The notes beneath the pieces are model-generated. The model did no database searches and was not told the origin of the DNA. It saw only the letters and a program-made list of their open reading frames with translations. The position numbers and the translations under genes were made by a program. 64,000 bases of DNA from CAYQMF01 sp964418595 (lineage in GTDB: Bacteria; Planctomycetota; UBA1135; UBA2386), in NCBI GenBank assembly GCA_964418595.1, contig CAYQMF010000002.1, positions 1 through 64,000 on the forward strand. The letters run 5' to 3'. Below are positions 7,194 through 16,800 of this stretch, in pieces (the first letter of the stretch is position 1; each line of letters starts with the position of its first letter).

Positions 7194-8960
7194 CTACTGA
7201 CCCAGCGTCAGGCGCACGCCGTTGCTGACCTCGTAGCCAAGCGGCGAGCGCGTGCCGGCGAAGATCGCCTGCGCGGTCAGCGTCACGCCGCTCAGGGACT
7301 GGACGAGGGGGATCGCCAGGCTCTGGCTCCAGGTCGGCACCGTGGCCTGGAACGGCCTCAGCGACACAGCGACCGCGAAGTCGACGTAGACCCGGCAACC
7401 CGCGCCCAGCGGCAACGGCGACGCCCGCGAACCGCCTACGAACACAGCACCGAACGCGCCCGGATCGGCGCCGGCACCCGCGATGGCCATGACCCCGCCG
7501 AGCCACGGGTCGGTGATCGACATCGTCGCGTGCCGACTCGCCGACCCGCAGCCCCAGCCGATCACCTGCGCCACGGCGCCGGCAGGAACGGCGTAGGGTT
7601 CCTGCCCGACGCCGTCGCGACTCACGATCGCGTCGAACACGAACCTGCCCCATGCGGCGCCGGCTGCGACGTTGAAGTTGTTGAACATCCGGCTGCCGCC
7701 GATTCCCGCCTCAGCGTCGCAGAAGAGCTGCGTGCCGACGGTCGAGCCGTCGGTGCGCCAGGGCTCGAGGCCATGAACGCCGTCGTCGGCGATGAAGTAG
7801 GTGTAGCGCGAGCCGACCCGCACCATCCGCTGTGCGCGCAGCCCGCTGCCAGCGCCGGGCTGGATGTCCCGGATCATCCAGGTGCCCGTCGCCGTGCCAT
7901 CGGAGCGCCACAGCTCGCTGCCGGTAGCCGGGTTCATGCCCACGAACAGGAGCATGTCGTCCACGCCCAGCATCGGGCCGGCGAAGTCGACCGTGAACGA
8001 CGGATTGGCAAAGACCTGACGCGCGGCGAAGCCGTCCGTGTACCACAGCGTGCCGCCCGCTCCACCCCCGCCGCCGATGAGGAAGAACAGCACGCGCGCT
8101 GCGACCGTGAAGCCGTACGGCCGGGTGCCGTTCGGTCCCGGCGTCAGATCGGCCAACAGCGTCGTTCCCACGGCCGTGCCGTCGCTCACCCACAGCTCCG
8201 CGCCGGCAACGCCGTCGTCGGCGACGAAGTAGCAGCGGCGCGCGATGCCGTTGGCGTAGACACAGGGGTTCGCAAGCGCCGAGCCGCCGATCCCAGGCCG
8301 GATGTCCTTCACCAACGACGTGCCGACGGCGGTGCCGTCGGTGCGCCACAGCTCGGGACCGTGCACGGTGTCATTGCCCTCGAACAGGATCTGACCGTCG
8401 ACGACGGCGAAGGGCAGGAACGCGGAGGTGAGCGTGAGTTCGCCGAGGTCCACGGTGCCTGCAGCGGTGCCGTCGGTGCTCATCAGGCGCCACACACCCG
8501 TCGCCGACATGGCCCGGAACACGAGCCGGTCGCCCAGCGCCACGAGGCTGGTCGGGTTGCTGCCGATGCTGCCGGGCACGAGATCCCGGACCATCCGGGT
8601 CCCGGCGGGGGTGCCGTCGGTCGCGTACAGCTCGGCGCCGGTCGCGGGCGTGGTGGCCCGGAAGTACAGGAGTTCGCCGGCGCGGGTCAGTTCCTCACCG
8701 GCGGTGGAGTTGAGCGGCACGCTGAAGAAGAGCTGCGTCCCCGCCGGGGTTCCGTCGGTCACGTACAGGGAGCGCGTCGACGCCGCGCCCGTGCTGCTGG
8801 CCTGGAAGTACGTCCTGCCGTCGAACTCGGTGAACCCCCGTGGATCCGAGAAGCGGGTGCCCGGCGCGATGTCCGCCAGGAGTCGGGGGAAGGTCTGGGC
8901 CGGGGCGAAGGCGACACACAGGAAGAGCGGGAGCAGGTACCGGGTGGGGTCGGAGGTCAT
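7194..8960 (-). CDS. Secreted ELWxxDGTxxGT-repeat protein
   Basis: A 588-residue exported protein. The N-terminus MTSDPTRYLLPLFLCVAFAPAQ is a signal peptide, which selects the ATG at 8960 over the longer open frame. From about residue 40 to 440 it carries at least eight repeats of the ELWxxDGTxxGT type: LYVTDGTPAGT, LYATDGTPAGT, LMSTDGTAAGT, LWRTDGTAVGT, LWVSDGTAVGT, LWYTDGFAARQ, LWRSDGTATGT and PWRTDGSTVGT. The repeats predict a beta-propeller. The C-terminal 130 residues form a separate domain with no recognised motif, seen by eye to resemble endings of other planctomycete secreted proteins. It is divergent from the sigma factor gene, 127 bp away, and could be in its regulon. The function is unknown. 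Confidence 0.88.
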   Translation of the reverse strand: MTSDPTRYLLPLFLCVAFAPAQTFPRLLADIAPGTRFSDPRGFTEFDGRTYFQASSTGAASTRSLYVTDGTPAGTQLFFSVPLNSTAGEELTRAGELLYFRATTPATGAELYATDGTPAGTRMVRDLVPGSIGSNPTSLVALGDRLVFRAMSATGVWRLMSTDGTAAGTVDLGELTLTSAFLPFAVVDGQILFEGNDTVHGPELWRTDGTAVGTSLVKDIRPGIGGSALANPCVYANGIARRCYFVADDGVAGAELWVSDGTAVGTTLLADLTPGPNGTRPYGFTVAARVLFFLIGGGGGAGGTLWYTDGFAARQVFANPSFTVDFAGPMLGVDDMLLFVGMNPATGSELWRSDGTATGTWMIRDIQPGAGSGLRAQRMVRVGSRYTYFIADDGVHGLEPWRTDGSTVGTQLFCDAEAGIGGSRMFNNFNVAAGAAWGRFVFDAIVSRDGVGQEPYAVPAGAVAQVIGWGCGSASRHATMSITDPWLGGVMAIAGAGADPGAFGAVFVGGSRASPLPLGAGCRVYVDFAVAVSLRPFQATVPTWSQSLAIPLVQSLSGVTLTAQAIFAGTRSPLGYEVSNGVRLTLGQ

Positions 8961-9087
8961 GGCGCCCACCCGAACGGATTCCGCCGCGGCCGACCGCCAC
9001 TTTTGCTCCCCTGCTCGGACGAGCCCGCGGCGGCGGGCGGTCCGCGCCGGCGGACATCCCGGGGGTATGCTCCCCCGCGTCCGCGCC

Positions 9088-9651
9088 ATGCACCGCGACC
9101 TCCCTGCCGCGACCAGCCGCCTGTTGGCCGCAATCCGCTCCGGCGAGCCCGGGGCCCAGGGGGAGATGTTGGCCATCGTCTACGACGAGTTGCGACGGTT
9201 GGCGGCGAGGATGCTGGGCAGGGACGGCATCGCCACGCTGCAGCCGACCGCCCTGGTGCACGAAGCGTGGCTGAAGCTCGGCACAGGGGCCGGCGGATAC
9301 GAGGACCAGCAGCACTTCGTGCGCGTCGCCGCCAAGGCCATGCGCAGCGTGCTCATCGACCACTACCGCGGCCGCCGGGCCGACAAGCGGGGCGGCGCGG
9401 CGCGGCGCGTCACGTTCGGCGAACCGCCCGCCGACGACCGGGTCGAAGACCTGATCGGGATCGCCGAGAGCCTCGAACGCCTGGGGCAGGTCGACGCCGA
9501 ACTCGCGCAGATCGTCGAGCTGCGCTTCTTCGGTGGGCTGTCGCCGCAGGAGGTCGCGACCAACCTCGGCCGATCGCTGCGCAGCATCGAGCGTGGTTGG
9601 CAACTGGCGCGCGCCTGGCTCGCGAGCGACCTGGATCGCGGCGATGGTTGA
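9088..9651 (+). CDS. ECF-type RNA polymerase sigma factor (TIGR02999-like)
   Basis: A 187-residue sigma factor with region 2 at about residues 10-90 (YDELRRLAARMLGR, LQPTALVHEAWLKL, HFVRVAAKAMRSVLIDHYR) and region 4 at about 125-180 (ELRFFGGLSPQEVATNLGRSLRSIERGWQLARAWL). The ALVHEAWLKL and RSVLIDHYR signatures are those of the sigma group common in planctomycetes and acidobacteria. The ATG at 9088 starts in the usual place for the group; an in-frame ATG at 9067 is possible. The stop codon overlaps the following kinase gene by 8 bp. No anti-sigma factor gene is nearby, and the co-transcribed kinase is the likely partner that controls it or passes signals to it. The pairing of this sigma type with Ser/Thr kinases is established; the signal is not known. 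Confidence 0.93.
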   Translation: MHRDLPAATSRLLAAIRSGEPGAQGEMLAIVYDELRRLAARMLGRDGIATLQPTALVHEAWLKLGTGAGGYEDQQHFVRVAAKAMRSVLIDHYRGRRADKRGGAARRVTFGEPPADDRVEDLIGIAESLERLGQVDAELAQIVELRFFGGLSPQEVATNLGRSLRSIERGWQLARAWLASDLDRGDG

Positions 9652-12133
9652 GAACTGGACCGAAGTGCGGGCGTGGTTCGAGCGCGCCCTGGACGTCGAG
9701 GCCGGCACCCGCGCGGCGCTGCTCACCGGCTGCCCGGATCCCGCCGTCCGCACCGAGGTGCTCCGGTTGCTGGCGGCGGCCCAGCGCCAGACGAGCCGCG
9801 CCGCCCTGCTCGACGAGGGTCTGCCGGCCGAGCTGGTGGCCGGCGTCGCCACCAGCGCCGCCGAGCGGCTCGTCGGGCAGGTGGTGGCCGGATATCGGAT
9901 CCTCGCCGTACTCGGCGAGGGGGGCATGGGCACGGTCTATCGGGCCGAGCAGCCGAGTCTCCGCCGCGAGGTCGCGTTGAAACTCATGCAGGCCGGTCTG
10001 CAATCCGAGGCGGCCCGACGCCGTTTCGCGTACGAGGCGGAGACGCTGGCGCGGCTCGTCCACCCGGACATCGCCCAGGTGCACGCCGCCGGCGTGTGGG
10101 AGGGCCCGGGATGCGACGTGCCCTACTTCGCGATGGAACTCGTACGCGACGGCCTGCCGATCGACCGCTTCGCACAGCAGCGATCGCTGGATCGGCGGGC
10201 CATCGCAACCCTCATGCAGCAGGTCTGCCGCGCCGTGCAGTTCGGGCATCAGCGCGGCGTGCTGCACCGCGATCTCAAACCCGCCAACGTACTGGTCGAT
10301 CCGGAGGGACGGCCGAAGGTGATCGACTTCGGCATCGCGTGCGCGGTCGGTGATCGGTCCAGCATGGAGTCCGGCCGCACGGCGCCGGGCGTGCTGCTGG
10401 GCACCTTGCAGTACATGAGCCCCGAGCAGTGCGTGGCCGGCGAGCGCGACGTCGACGTGCGCAGCGACGTGCACGCGCTCGGCCTGATCCTCTACGAGCT
10501 GCTGGCGCAACGACCGGCATACGCCGTCGCCGGCCTGTCCGCCGTCGACGCGATGAACCAATTGTGTGCGCACGAGCCAGCGCCTCCGTCCCGCGTCACA
10601 GGCGATCCGTCGTTGCGCGAGCTGGACTGGATCTGCGGGAAGGCGATGCAGAAGGAGCGCGAGCGCCGCTACGCGTCGGCGAGCGAGATGGCCGGCGATC
10701 TCGCGCGCTTCCTCGCCGGCGAACCCGTGCAGGCCGCGCCGCCCGGACCGCTCTACCGGCTGCGCAAGTTCGCGGGCCGCCACCGTGCCGGCGTCGCCGC
10801 CGCCGCCCTGGTCCTGCTGGCGATCCTCGGCGGTGGCGTGGCAGCGACCATCGGCTTCGTGCAGGCCACGGCGGCCCGGCGCGAGGCCCAGGCCGAGGCG
10901 GCCAGCCTGGCCGAACTCAACCGGTTCCTCGCCGACATGATCGGTTCGGTCCACCCCGAGCGCGACGGCCGCGAGGTACGCGTCGTCGAGATCCTCGACC
11001 GTGCGGCGAACCGCGCCGACGGACTCCGCGAGGCGAAGCCGGAGCTCGCCTTCCCGCTGCTCGGCACCCTCGGCATGGCCTACCACCGCCTCGGCCTCAG
11101 CGCGCGCGGCATGGACCTGCTCGAACAGGCGCGGGCGCTGGCCGAAGCTCACTTCGCCGAGGACGACCCGGCGCGGGCACTCGCGCACCACAACCTCGGC
11201 ACGGTCGCCACGGCGCTCACCGATTACGCCGTGGGCGAGCAGCACCTGCGCGCGGCCCTGTCCTGGCGGGTAGCGCACCTCGGCGACGCGCACCGCGATG
11301 CGATCGCGACGCGGACGAGCCTGGGGCAGTGCCTGCTGCACCAGCAGCGCGCAGCGGAAGCGGTGACGGAGCTGCAGCGGGCGTGGCAGCACGCGGGACC
11401 CGACTCCGACCTCGCTGCCGAGGAGCGCGTGACGATCGGCGTGTCCCTCGCCGCGGCCGTCCGCCAGACCGCGGGCCAAGACCCGGCCCTGGCGCTGCTG
11501 GCCGAACTGGATGCGCTGGCGGCGGCCAACCTGCCGGACGAGCATCCGGTCGCGTTGAACACCGCGTCCGAACTGGCATTGCTGCAGCAGGCCAAGGGGA
11601 ACGCGCAGGATGCCGCTGGCACGCTGGCCCGGGTGCTCGCCGCACAGGAGCGCGTGCTCGGCGAGGGGCATCCGACGACGACGATGACCCGGAGCAACCT
11701 CGCCGCCGTCCTGCATGGGCTCGGCCGCTTCGCCGACGCCGAGCCGCTGTTCCGGCGCAGCATCGCGCTGCACACCGGCCCCCCCCAGGGCGAGAACGGC
11801 ATCCTGCTGCGCAGCAACCTCGCCTTCGCCTTGGCGCAGCAGGGCAAGGCCACCGAGGCCGTCGACGTGTTGCGCCCGGCGCTGCGCGACGCCGAGGTCG
11901 GACTCGGCGCAGCCCATTGGCTGACCGGCGTCGTGCACAAGAACCTCGGCGTCGCACTGCAGCGCCTGCGGCAGTTCGACGAAGCGGAGCAGGAGCTGCT
12001 GGCGGCACATGCCTGCCTCGCAAAGGCGCAGGGTGACCAGCACCCCCGCACCCAGGCCACGGCCCGCGCGCTCGCCGAGCTGTACTCCGCGATGGGTCGC
12101 ACCGAAGCGGCCGAGCACTGGCGGGCGCGGTAG
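9644..12133 (+). CDS. Membrane Ser/Thr protein kinase with C-terminal TPR domain
   Basis: An 829-residue Hanks-type kinase. The kinase domain spans about residues 80-365, with the glycine loop LGEGGMGTVYRA (from about 89), catalytic lysine K113 in VALKLM, the HRD aspartate D210 in HRDLKPANVLVD, the DFG aspartate D228 in IDFGIA, and LGTLQYMSPEQ in the activation segment. All catalytic residues are present. One transmembrane helix follows (GVAAAALVLLAILGGGVAA, about 383-405). The remaining 420 residues are TPR repeats placed outside the membrane (AYHRLGLSARGMDLLEQA, NLAAVLHGLGRFADAEPLF and others). The ATG at 9644 overlaps the sigma factor stop by 8 bp. The arrangement suggests that the TPR part senses a protein or peptide and the kinase acts on the sigma factor or its regulators; that last point is inference. 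Confidence 0.94.
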   Translation: MVENWTEVRAWFERALDVEAGTRAALLTGCPDPAVRTEVLRLLAAAQRQTSRAALLDEGLPAELVAGVATSAAERLVGQVVAGYRILAVLGEGGMGTVYRAEQPSLRREVALKLMQAGLQSEAARRRFAYEAETLARLVHPDIAQVHAAGVWEGPGCDVPYFAMELVRDGLPIDRFAQQRSLDRRAIATLMQQVCRAVQFGHQRGVLHRDLKPANVLVDPEGRPKVIDFGIACAVGDRSSMESGRTAPGVLLGTLQYMSPEQCVAGERDVDVRSDVHALGLILYELLAQRPAYAVAGLSAVDAMNQLCAHEPAPPSRVTGDPSLRELDWICGKAMQKERERRYASASEMAGDLARFLAGEPVQAAPPGPLYRLRKFAGRHRAGVAAAALVLLAILGGGVAATIGFVQATAARREAQAEAASLAELNRFLADMIGSVHPERDGREVRVVEILDRAANRADGLREAKPELAFPLLGTLGMAYHRLGLSARGMDLLEQARALAEAHFAEDDPARALAHHNLGTVATALTDYAVGEQHLRAALSWRVAHLGDAHRDAIATRTSLGQCLLHQQRAAEAVTELQRAWQHAGPDSDLAAEERVTIGVSLAAAVRQTAGQDPALALLAELDALAAANLPDEHPVALNTASELALLQQAKGNAQDAAGTLARVLAAQERVLGEGHPTTTMTRSNLAAVLHGLGRFADAEPLFRRSIALHTGPPQGENGILLRSNLAFALAQQGKATEAVDVLRPALRDAEVGLGAAHWLTGVVHKNLGVALQRLRQFDEAEQELLAAHACLAKAQGDQHPRTQATARALAELYSAMGRTEAAEHWRAR

Positions 12134-12199
12134 CTTCGGCCGGGCCGAGCTGCTCTCGTGGCTCGAACAGCGTGAGATGCACCGTCGACGCGAATTGAA

Positions 12200-12255
12200 G
12201 GCGGGCGCCGGATGCGCGCGAGCGTGGCCTCAGCCGCCGAAGGCCAGGCACATGC
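12200..12255. repeat. Dispersed about 56-bp repeat, copy B
   Basis: Second copy of the repeat at 5902-5957. Here it supplies the last codons and the stop codon (12230-12232) of the minus-strand DUF3592/GIDE-like gene. Copy A is outside any gene, so the element may have replaced the original 3' end of this gene. Confidence 0.75.
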
Positions 12256-13477
12256 CCCCGACCAACCCAGCGGTCAGCGCAAGCCCGAGGAACAGACGAC
12301 TGCGCTGTGCGCTCCGCGACAACCGGCGCACCAGGTCCACCAACGGTTCGCCCGCGAAGATCAACGACAGCGCGTCGTCCCGATCCGCGGTCATGCACAG
12401 CTCCCCGTCCCGGCGGCGGGCGCGGCCGACGACGAGGACGGGGTCGCCAGGAGCGAGGCACGTGCGCAAGAGCGCGACATCCTCCGGCACCGGCACCGGC
12501 GCGTCCTCCAGTGCCGCGTCGGCGTAGGCCTCGGCGGCGTCACCGCCCGGCGTCGCGGACGGCAGGAGGTGGTCTGTACCGCCCTCCGTCACGATGCGGA
12601 TGCGCCCACTCCCGTCGGCGACGTAGAAGTCGCCGTGACTCGTCGTCTCCACGTTCGTCTCGCCGCGGTCGGTGACCGTCGTCTTGAAGTACACGACCGT
12701 GTCGCCCGTGACCGGCGCCGGTGTCGTACCCGCCTCACTCACTTCGACCCGCCCGAAGACCGCGAGCACGCGGTCGCGCTGGACATCGGCCACGCGCGTC
12801 GGCGCGGCGGCGGTGAGTCGGCGGAGCAGGTCGCGGCGCGAGAGCCCGCGCAGCGCGCACACGAATGCCGCGAGCAGAGCGACACCAGCCACGAGAAGCA
12901 GCAGTCCGCCGACCTGCGCCTGCAGCGATGGCAACTCGTCGTCCGTGAACGGCGGCGGCTCCTCCAGCGGGCCACGCGCGACGTACACGCCCAGCGCCCC
13001 GAACAGGCCCGCGCCGACCAGCGCGACGATGGCGAGGAAGAACGGAACGCCGAGCCCCGGCAGCCGGCGGTCGAGGACGGCGGACTCGGGGCGCGCGGGA
13101 TCGAACCAGACCGTCACGTCCGTGCCCCGGCGATGCTGCGCCACGAGCCGGCGCAACTCGTCGAGCGCACCGCCGCCGGGCGCCAGCGACGACCCGAACT
13201 TGTGGCGCTTGCTCTCGTGCCGCTGCCCCGCGACTACGTACGCGAACCGGATCCGCGCGCCGAAACTCACCACGCGTCCGGTCCGATGCCGCGTGAGCGC
13301 CGACCGCAGGATGGTGCCGCGCGTCTGCGACCAGCTCCGGCTCCGCCATGCCGTGAGCCAGGTGCGCAGGTCGGCGACGATCGTGCGCACGCCGAATGCG
13401 AGCAGGAACACCCCGAACGCCAACAGGCCGAGGGCGAACAGCTCGACGATGGCGATCAGCGCCGCGCGGATCAGCAC
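12230..13477 (-). CDS. Membrane protein with DUF3592-like and GIDE-like domains
   Basis: A 415-residue membrane protein. Helix 1 is at residues 5-30. The stretch from about 45 to 150 matches the DUF3592 pattern: W..TRGTILRS, RIRFAYVVAGQRHES, and a V-x-V-W-F-DPARPESAVL ending. Two further helices lie near 165-185 and 205-230. The part from about 240 to 395 resembles the GIDE domain of the eukaryotic mitochondrial E3 ligase MUL1 and its bacterial homologues (TPAPVTGDTVVYFKTTV, SHGDFYVADGSGRI, CLAPGDPVLVVGRARR). The last helix is at the C-terminus. No RING finger is present, so ligase activity is not implied. It starts with GTG at 13477 and is divergent from a small membrane protein gene 72 bp away. 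The stop lies inside a dispersed repeat. Domain names come from pattern memory and should be treated as likely. Confidence 0.72.
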   Translation of the reverse strand: MLIRAALIAIVELFALGLLAFGVFLLAFGVRTIVADLRTWLTAWRSRSWSQTRGTILRSALTRHRTGRVVSFGARIRFAYVVAGQRHESKRHKFGSSLAPGGGALDELRRLVAQHRRGTDVTVWFDPARPESAVLDRRLPGLGVPFFLAIVALVGAGLFGALGVYVARGPLEEPPPFTDDELPSLQAQVGGLLLLVAGVALLAAFVCALRGLSRRDLLRRLTAAAPTRVADVQRDRVLAVFGRVEVSEAGTTPAPVTGDTVVYFKTTVTDRGETNVETTSHGDFYVADGSGRIRIVTEGGTDHLLPSATPGGDAAEAYADAALEDAPVPVPEDVALLRTCLAPGDPVLVVGRARRRDGELCMTADRDDALSLIFAGEPLVDLVRRLSRSAQRSRLFLGLALTAGLVGGMCLAFGG

Positions 13478-13549
13478 GCCAGAAGGCTACGCCGGCCTAC
13501 CCACACGCGCCAACGCGAGGCGACATCGCTATCCTGCCGCTCCACATCC

Positions 13550-13861
13550 ATGGAAGTACTGCTCGGCGGCCTGGCGGGTCTGATCACCGGCGTGCTCGGT
13601 TCGGTCGTCGCGGGCGTCTTCCAGACGCTCGGGCGCGCGCTGCGCGACCGCCGGCGCGCGCGCCGCAGCGAGCCGCCGGTGCGCGAGCCGAGGTTCACAC
13701 CCTACTGGGTGCTGTTCGGCATGCTCGGCCTCATCGCCGGCGGGTCGTGGACCTGGCGCCTGCAGGGCACGTGGGTCACGGGCGCGGTCGCCGGCCTCGG
13801 CGTGCCGGCGCTGGCGACCGCGATCTTCGTGATCTGGGCGATCCGCCAGCTCCGGCAGTGA
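13550..13861 (+). CDS. Small two- or three-helix membrane protein
   Basis: A 103-residue protein with a hydrophobic start (VLLGGLAGLITGVLGSVVAGV, residues 3-22), a basic arginine-rich loop (RALRDRRRARRSEPPVREPR), then two more hydrophobic segments (YWVLFGMLGLIAGGSW, and AVAGLGVPALATAIFVIWAI near the end). The arginine-rich loop should be cytoplasmic by the positive-inside rule. The ATG at 13550 follows a 72-bp divergent intergenic region. I do not recognise a family. It ends 26 bp before the end of the macroglobulin gene on the opposite strand. Confidence 0.65.
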   Translation: MEVLLGGLAGLITGVLGSVVAGVFQTLGRALRDRRRARRSEPPVREPRFTPYWVLFGMLGLIAGGSWTWRLQGTWVTGAVAGLGVPALATAIFVIWAIRQLRQ

Positions 13862-13887
13862 CCCCTTGGGAGCCGGGACTGCTTCCG

Positions 13888-16800
13888 TCACTTGGTCCGA
13901 TACACCTCGACGCCCCGCTGCTGCTTCTTCAGCACCTCGTCCTGCAGCCACTGCAGCTGCTTGCCACGGTTGTCGTTGTTGAGCGCGCGGTTGTTGCTGA
14001 ACGCATCGAAGCCCTTGTACTGCTCGTTGCGGGTGGCGTCGGACGGCGCCATGGTCTGCGCCGGGGCCGGCCGGAACTGCGCGGGCTGGTGGATGCCGGT
14101 GCCGCGGTAGAAGGCGTACTGGTCGCCCTTCTTCACGATCACCGTGGCCTCTCCCACCAGCTCGTCGGCCACGAACACGCCGCGCAGGTCGCTCTCGCCG
14201 CTGCGGAAGCGCTGGTCGCCCGCGCCGATCACCTTCACGTGCGCGTCGGCGACGACCGCCTGGTCGGCCTTCACGTTGACGCGGATGCGCCCGACGTCGA
14301 GCGATTCCTGCGCCTCGATCTTGAGGTCCGAGCGCAGCACCATCCCCGACGCCAGCAGGTCGCCGCCGCTGAGCACCACGAGGTAGGCACCCGGCTCGTC
14401 GAGTCTCAGCTCCAGGGTCTTGGTCTGCATGCGGTAGTCGCGACCGTTGCCGAGTTCGAGGGTGAGCTCGGCGTACGGTCGGATGCCGTGCAGTTGCACG
14501 CCGCGGATGTCGTTGAGCGACTTCTCCAGCAAGTACAGCCGCATCAGGTCGACGCGGTAGACCTTCACCGTCGCGCGCTCGACGTTGCGGTAGCTGACCT
14601 CGACCGCAGGCTTGTCCTTGACCGCGAGCGTCGTGACTTCGGGCAGCGACAACCGCTTGCGCAGGAAGTAGTCGGTCGCCTCCGCGGCGTCCGAGAACAG
14701 GGTCTTCACCTTCTCGTACGCCGCGAGCGCTTCGGCCGGCTGCCCGAGCGCGTGGTGGATCTGCCCCTGCAGGTAGATCGCGTGGTCACGGTTCTCGCTC
14801 GGACCCTTGCTGCCATCGGGTCGCGGGAAGGTCTCCTCCGCCACGCGCCGCAGGATCGCGAACGCCGGCTCCGGCCGGCCCAGCGCGAAGTGCGCGTAGC
14901 CCGCCGTGTACAGGAACTCGTCGGTGAGCACGGAGCCCGGATAGCGCGCGAGCGCCGCCTCCGAGACCGCGAGTGCGGCGTCGAGATCGCGCCCTTCGAT
15001 GTGGGTGTTGGCCCAGGCGAACGACACCTCCTCCGCCAGCGGATCGTCGGGGTAGTGCACGAGGAACTCACGCAGGCTCTGCAGGGCCGCCGCGCGCAGC
15101 GCCTTCGCCGAACCGACCTTGGGGTCGATCGGCGCGTCGCTCGCCATGCGCGCCGCGAGGTCGGCCTGCTTCTGCGCGACGCTGTAGAGGCTGCTGCGGA
15201 TGAGGTTCAGATCGGGGTACGCTCCGATCAGCCGGTGCAGGAAGCGCGTGGCCGCGTCGATCTCGCCGAGCTGCTCGAGCGTGGTCGCCACCGCCGCGTC
15301 CTTCAGGAACGACGCCTCCGCCGCGGCGCGGAACACCATGAGCGCCCGCTCGAACTCGCCGAGGTCGATGTAGGCCTGGCCGATGGCGACGATCTTCTCG
15401 AACGGGATGACGAGGTCGGCATAGCGGTCCTTCAGGACCTCGAAGTGGCGCACCGTCGCCGCCGCGTCCTTGCGGGCGATGGCGACGAAGAGCAGCATGC
15501 GCGCGACCTCCTTGAAGGTCTGGTCGCGGAGCTGGACCTTGTCGGTGTGCCAGTCGGCGAAGAGGCGATCGAGGCGCACGCCGGCGCCCGGCAGATCCCC
15601 GGCGTCGAAGAGCGCCTTGCCGATGTGGAACAGCTCGTCGGGGGTCTCGCGGTACGGATCGTCCTCGCCCTGGCCGGGCGCGCGCACGGTGAGCTGGCCT
15701 GGCGCGCCGTGCACGAGCAGGTCTGGGCGCAGCGCGCCGTAGACGCGGGTCGGCAACACCCGGTACTCGCCGGGGAACCGTGCCAGCAGCTCGTACTCGA
15801 CCGTGGACGACGTGTTGCCCTCGCGGAAGTAGAAGGTCAGCCGGTCGGGCTCGAGTTCCACGTGGTCGAAGCTGCCGCGCACCGAGTCACGGCTCACGGA
15901 GCAACCGGCCGGGATCGGCTCCTCGACGACCAGCGGCGTCATCACGCCGCGCAGCGCCTCGTCGCGCACCCAGAAGCTCGTCTGCACGCGCGCGGTCGCG
16001 CCCGCCGCCAGCGTCGTCACGCGGTTCTCGAAGCTCGAGTAGTCGCCGGTCACCACCGAGAAGCCGGCGGGCACCAGCTTGCCGTCGTGCCGCCGGGCCG
16101 GCGCGAGCACCTTGCGGTCGATGCGCACGGTCTCCCGGCCGCGCGGCTGCTCGGTGAACCCGGCCGCGAACCCGATCAGGGTCGCCTGGTAGTGCACCGT
16201 GCCGCGCCCGCGTACGACGATCGCGACCTCGTTCCTGGCGTCGGTGAGCCACGCTGCGGGCACCTCGAACGTCGAGCGGTCGGTGCGCGCCGAGGCGGGC
16301 ACCTTCGCGAGTTCGCGGCCGTTCACGGACACCGCGACTTCCGCCTCGCTCGCGGTCGCGGCGCCCTTGCCGCCGGCCAGGGTCAGCGCCCAGAGCGCCG
16401 CTGCCGTCGCCTCCGGCGTGCCGAAGCTCACGCCGACGCGCTGCCCCTCGAGCCACGCCACCGTGCGCGCGGCGACCGTGTCCTTGGGATCGAGCACGAG
16501 CAGCGCAGCCGCCGCGAGCCCGACCGCTTCGAGCTGACCCGAGTCGGGCTTGCCGTCGAGCTCGACCTTGGCCTTGAGCAGCTCGCCGATCTCGCCGGCG
16601 AGCGTCGCGCGCTTGGCGTGATGCCACGCGAGCGCCAGACGCGCGAGCGCGTCGACGCCGAGGCTCGCACGTTCGCGGTGGAGCGCGTTGAGGTCCTCGA
16701 ACTGCGCGCGCCCGGCGAGCGCCAGCGCCAACATCGGCCGCGCGCGGTCCTTGCTCCGCCGCATCTGCTGTAGGAGCCACTCGCTCGCCTTGTTGACGAG

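Noticed and set aside
9410..12118. A 902-codon open frame opposite the kinase gene
   Set aside because: The plus strand carries a complete kinase with all catalytic motifs; the antisense frame has no recognisable domain and an RG/QH-rich composition.
12133..12150. Terminator directly after the kinase gene
   Set aside because: A GC-rich hairpin can be drawn, but it overlaps the stop codon, has a bulge and no T run.
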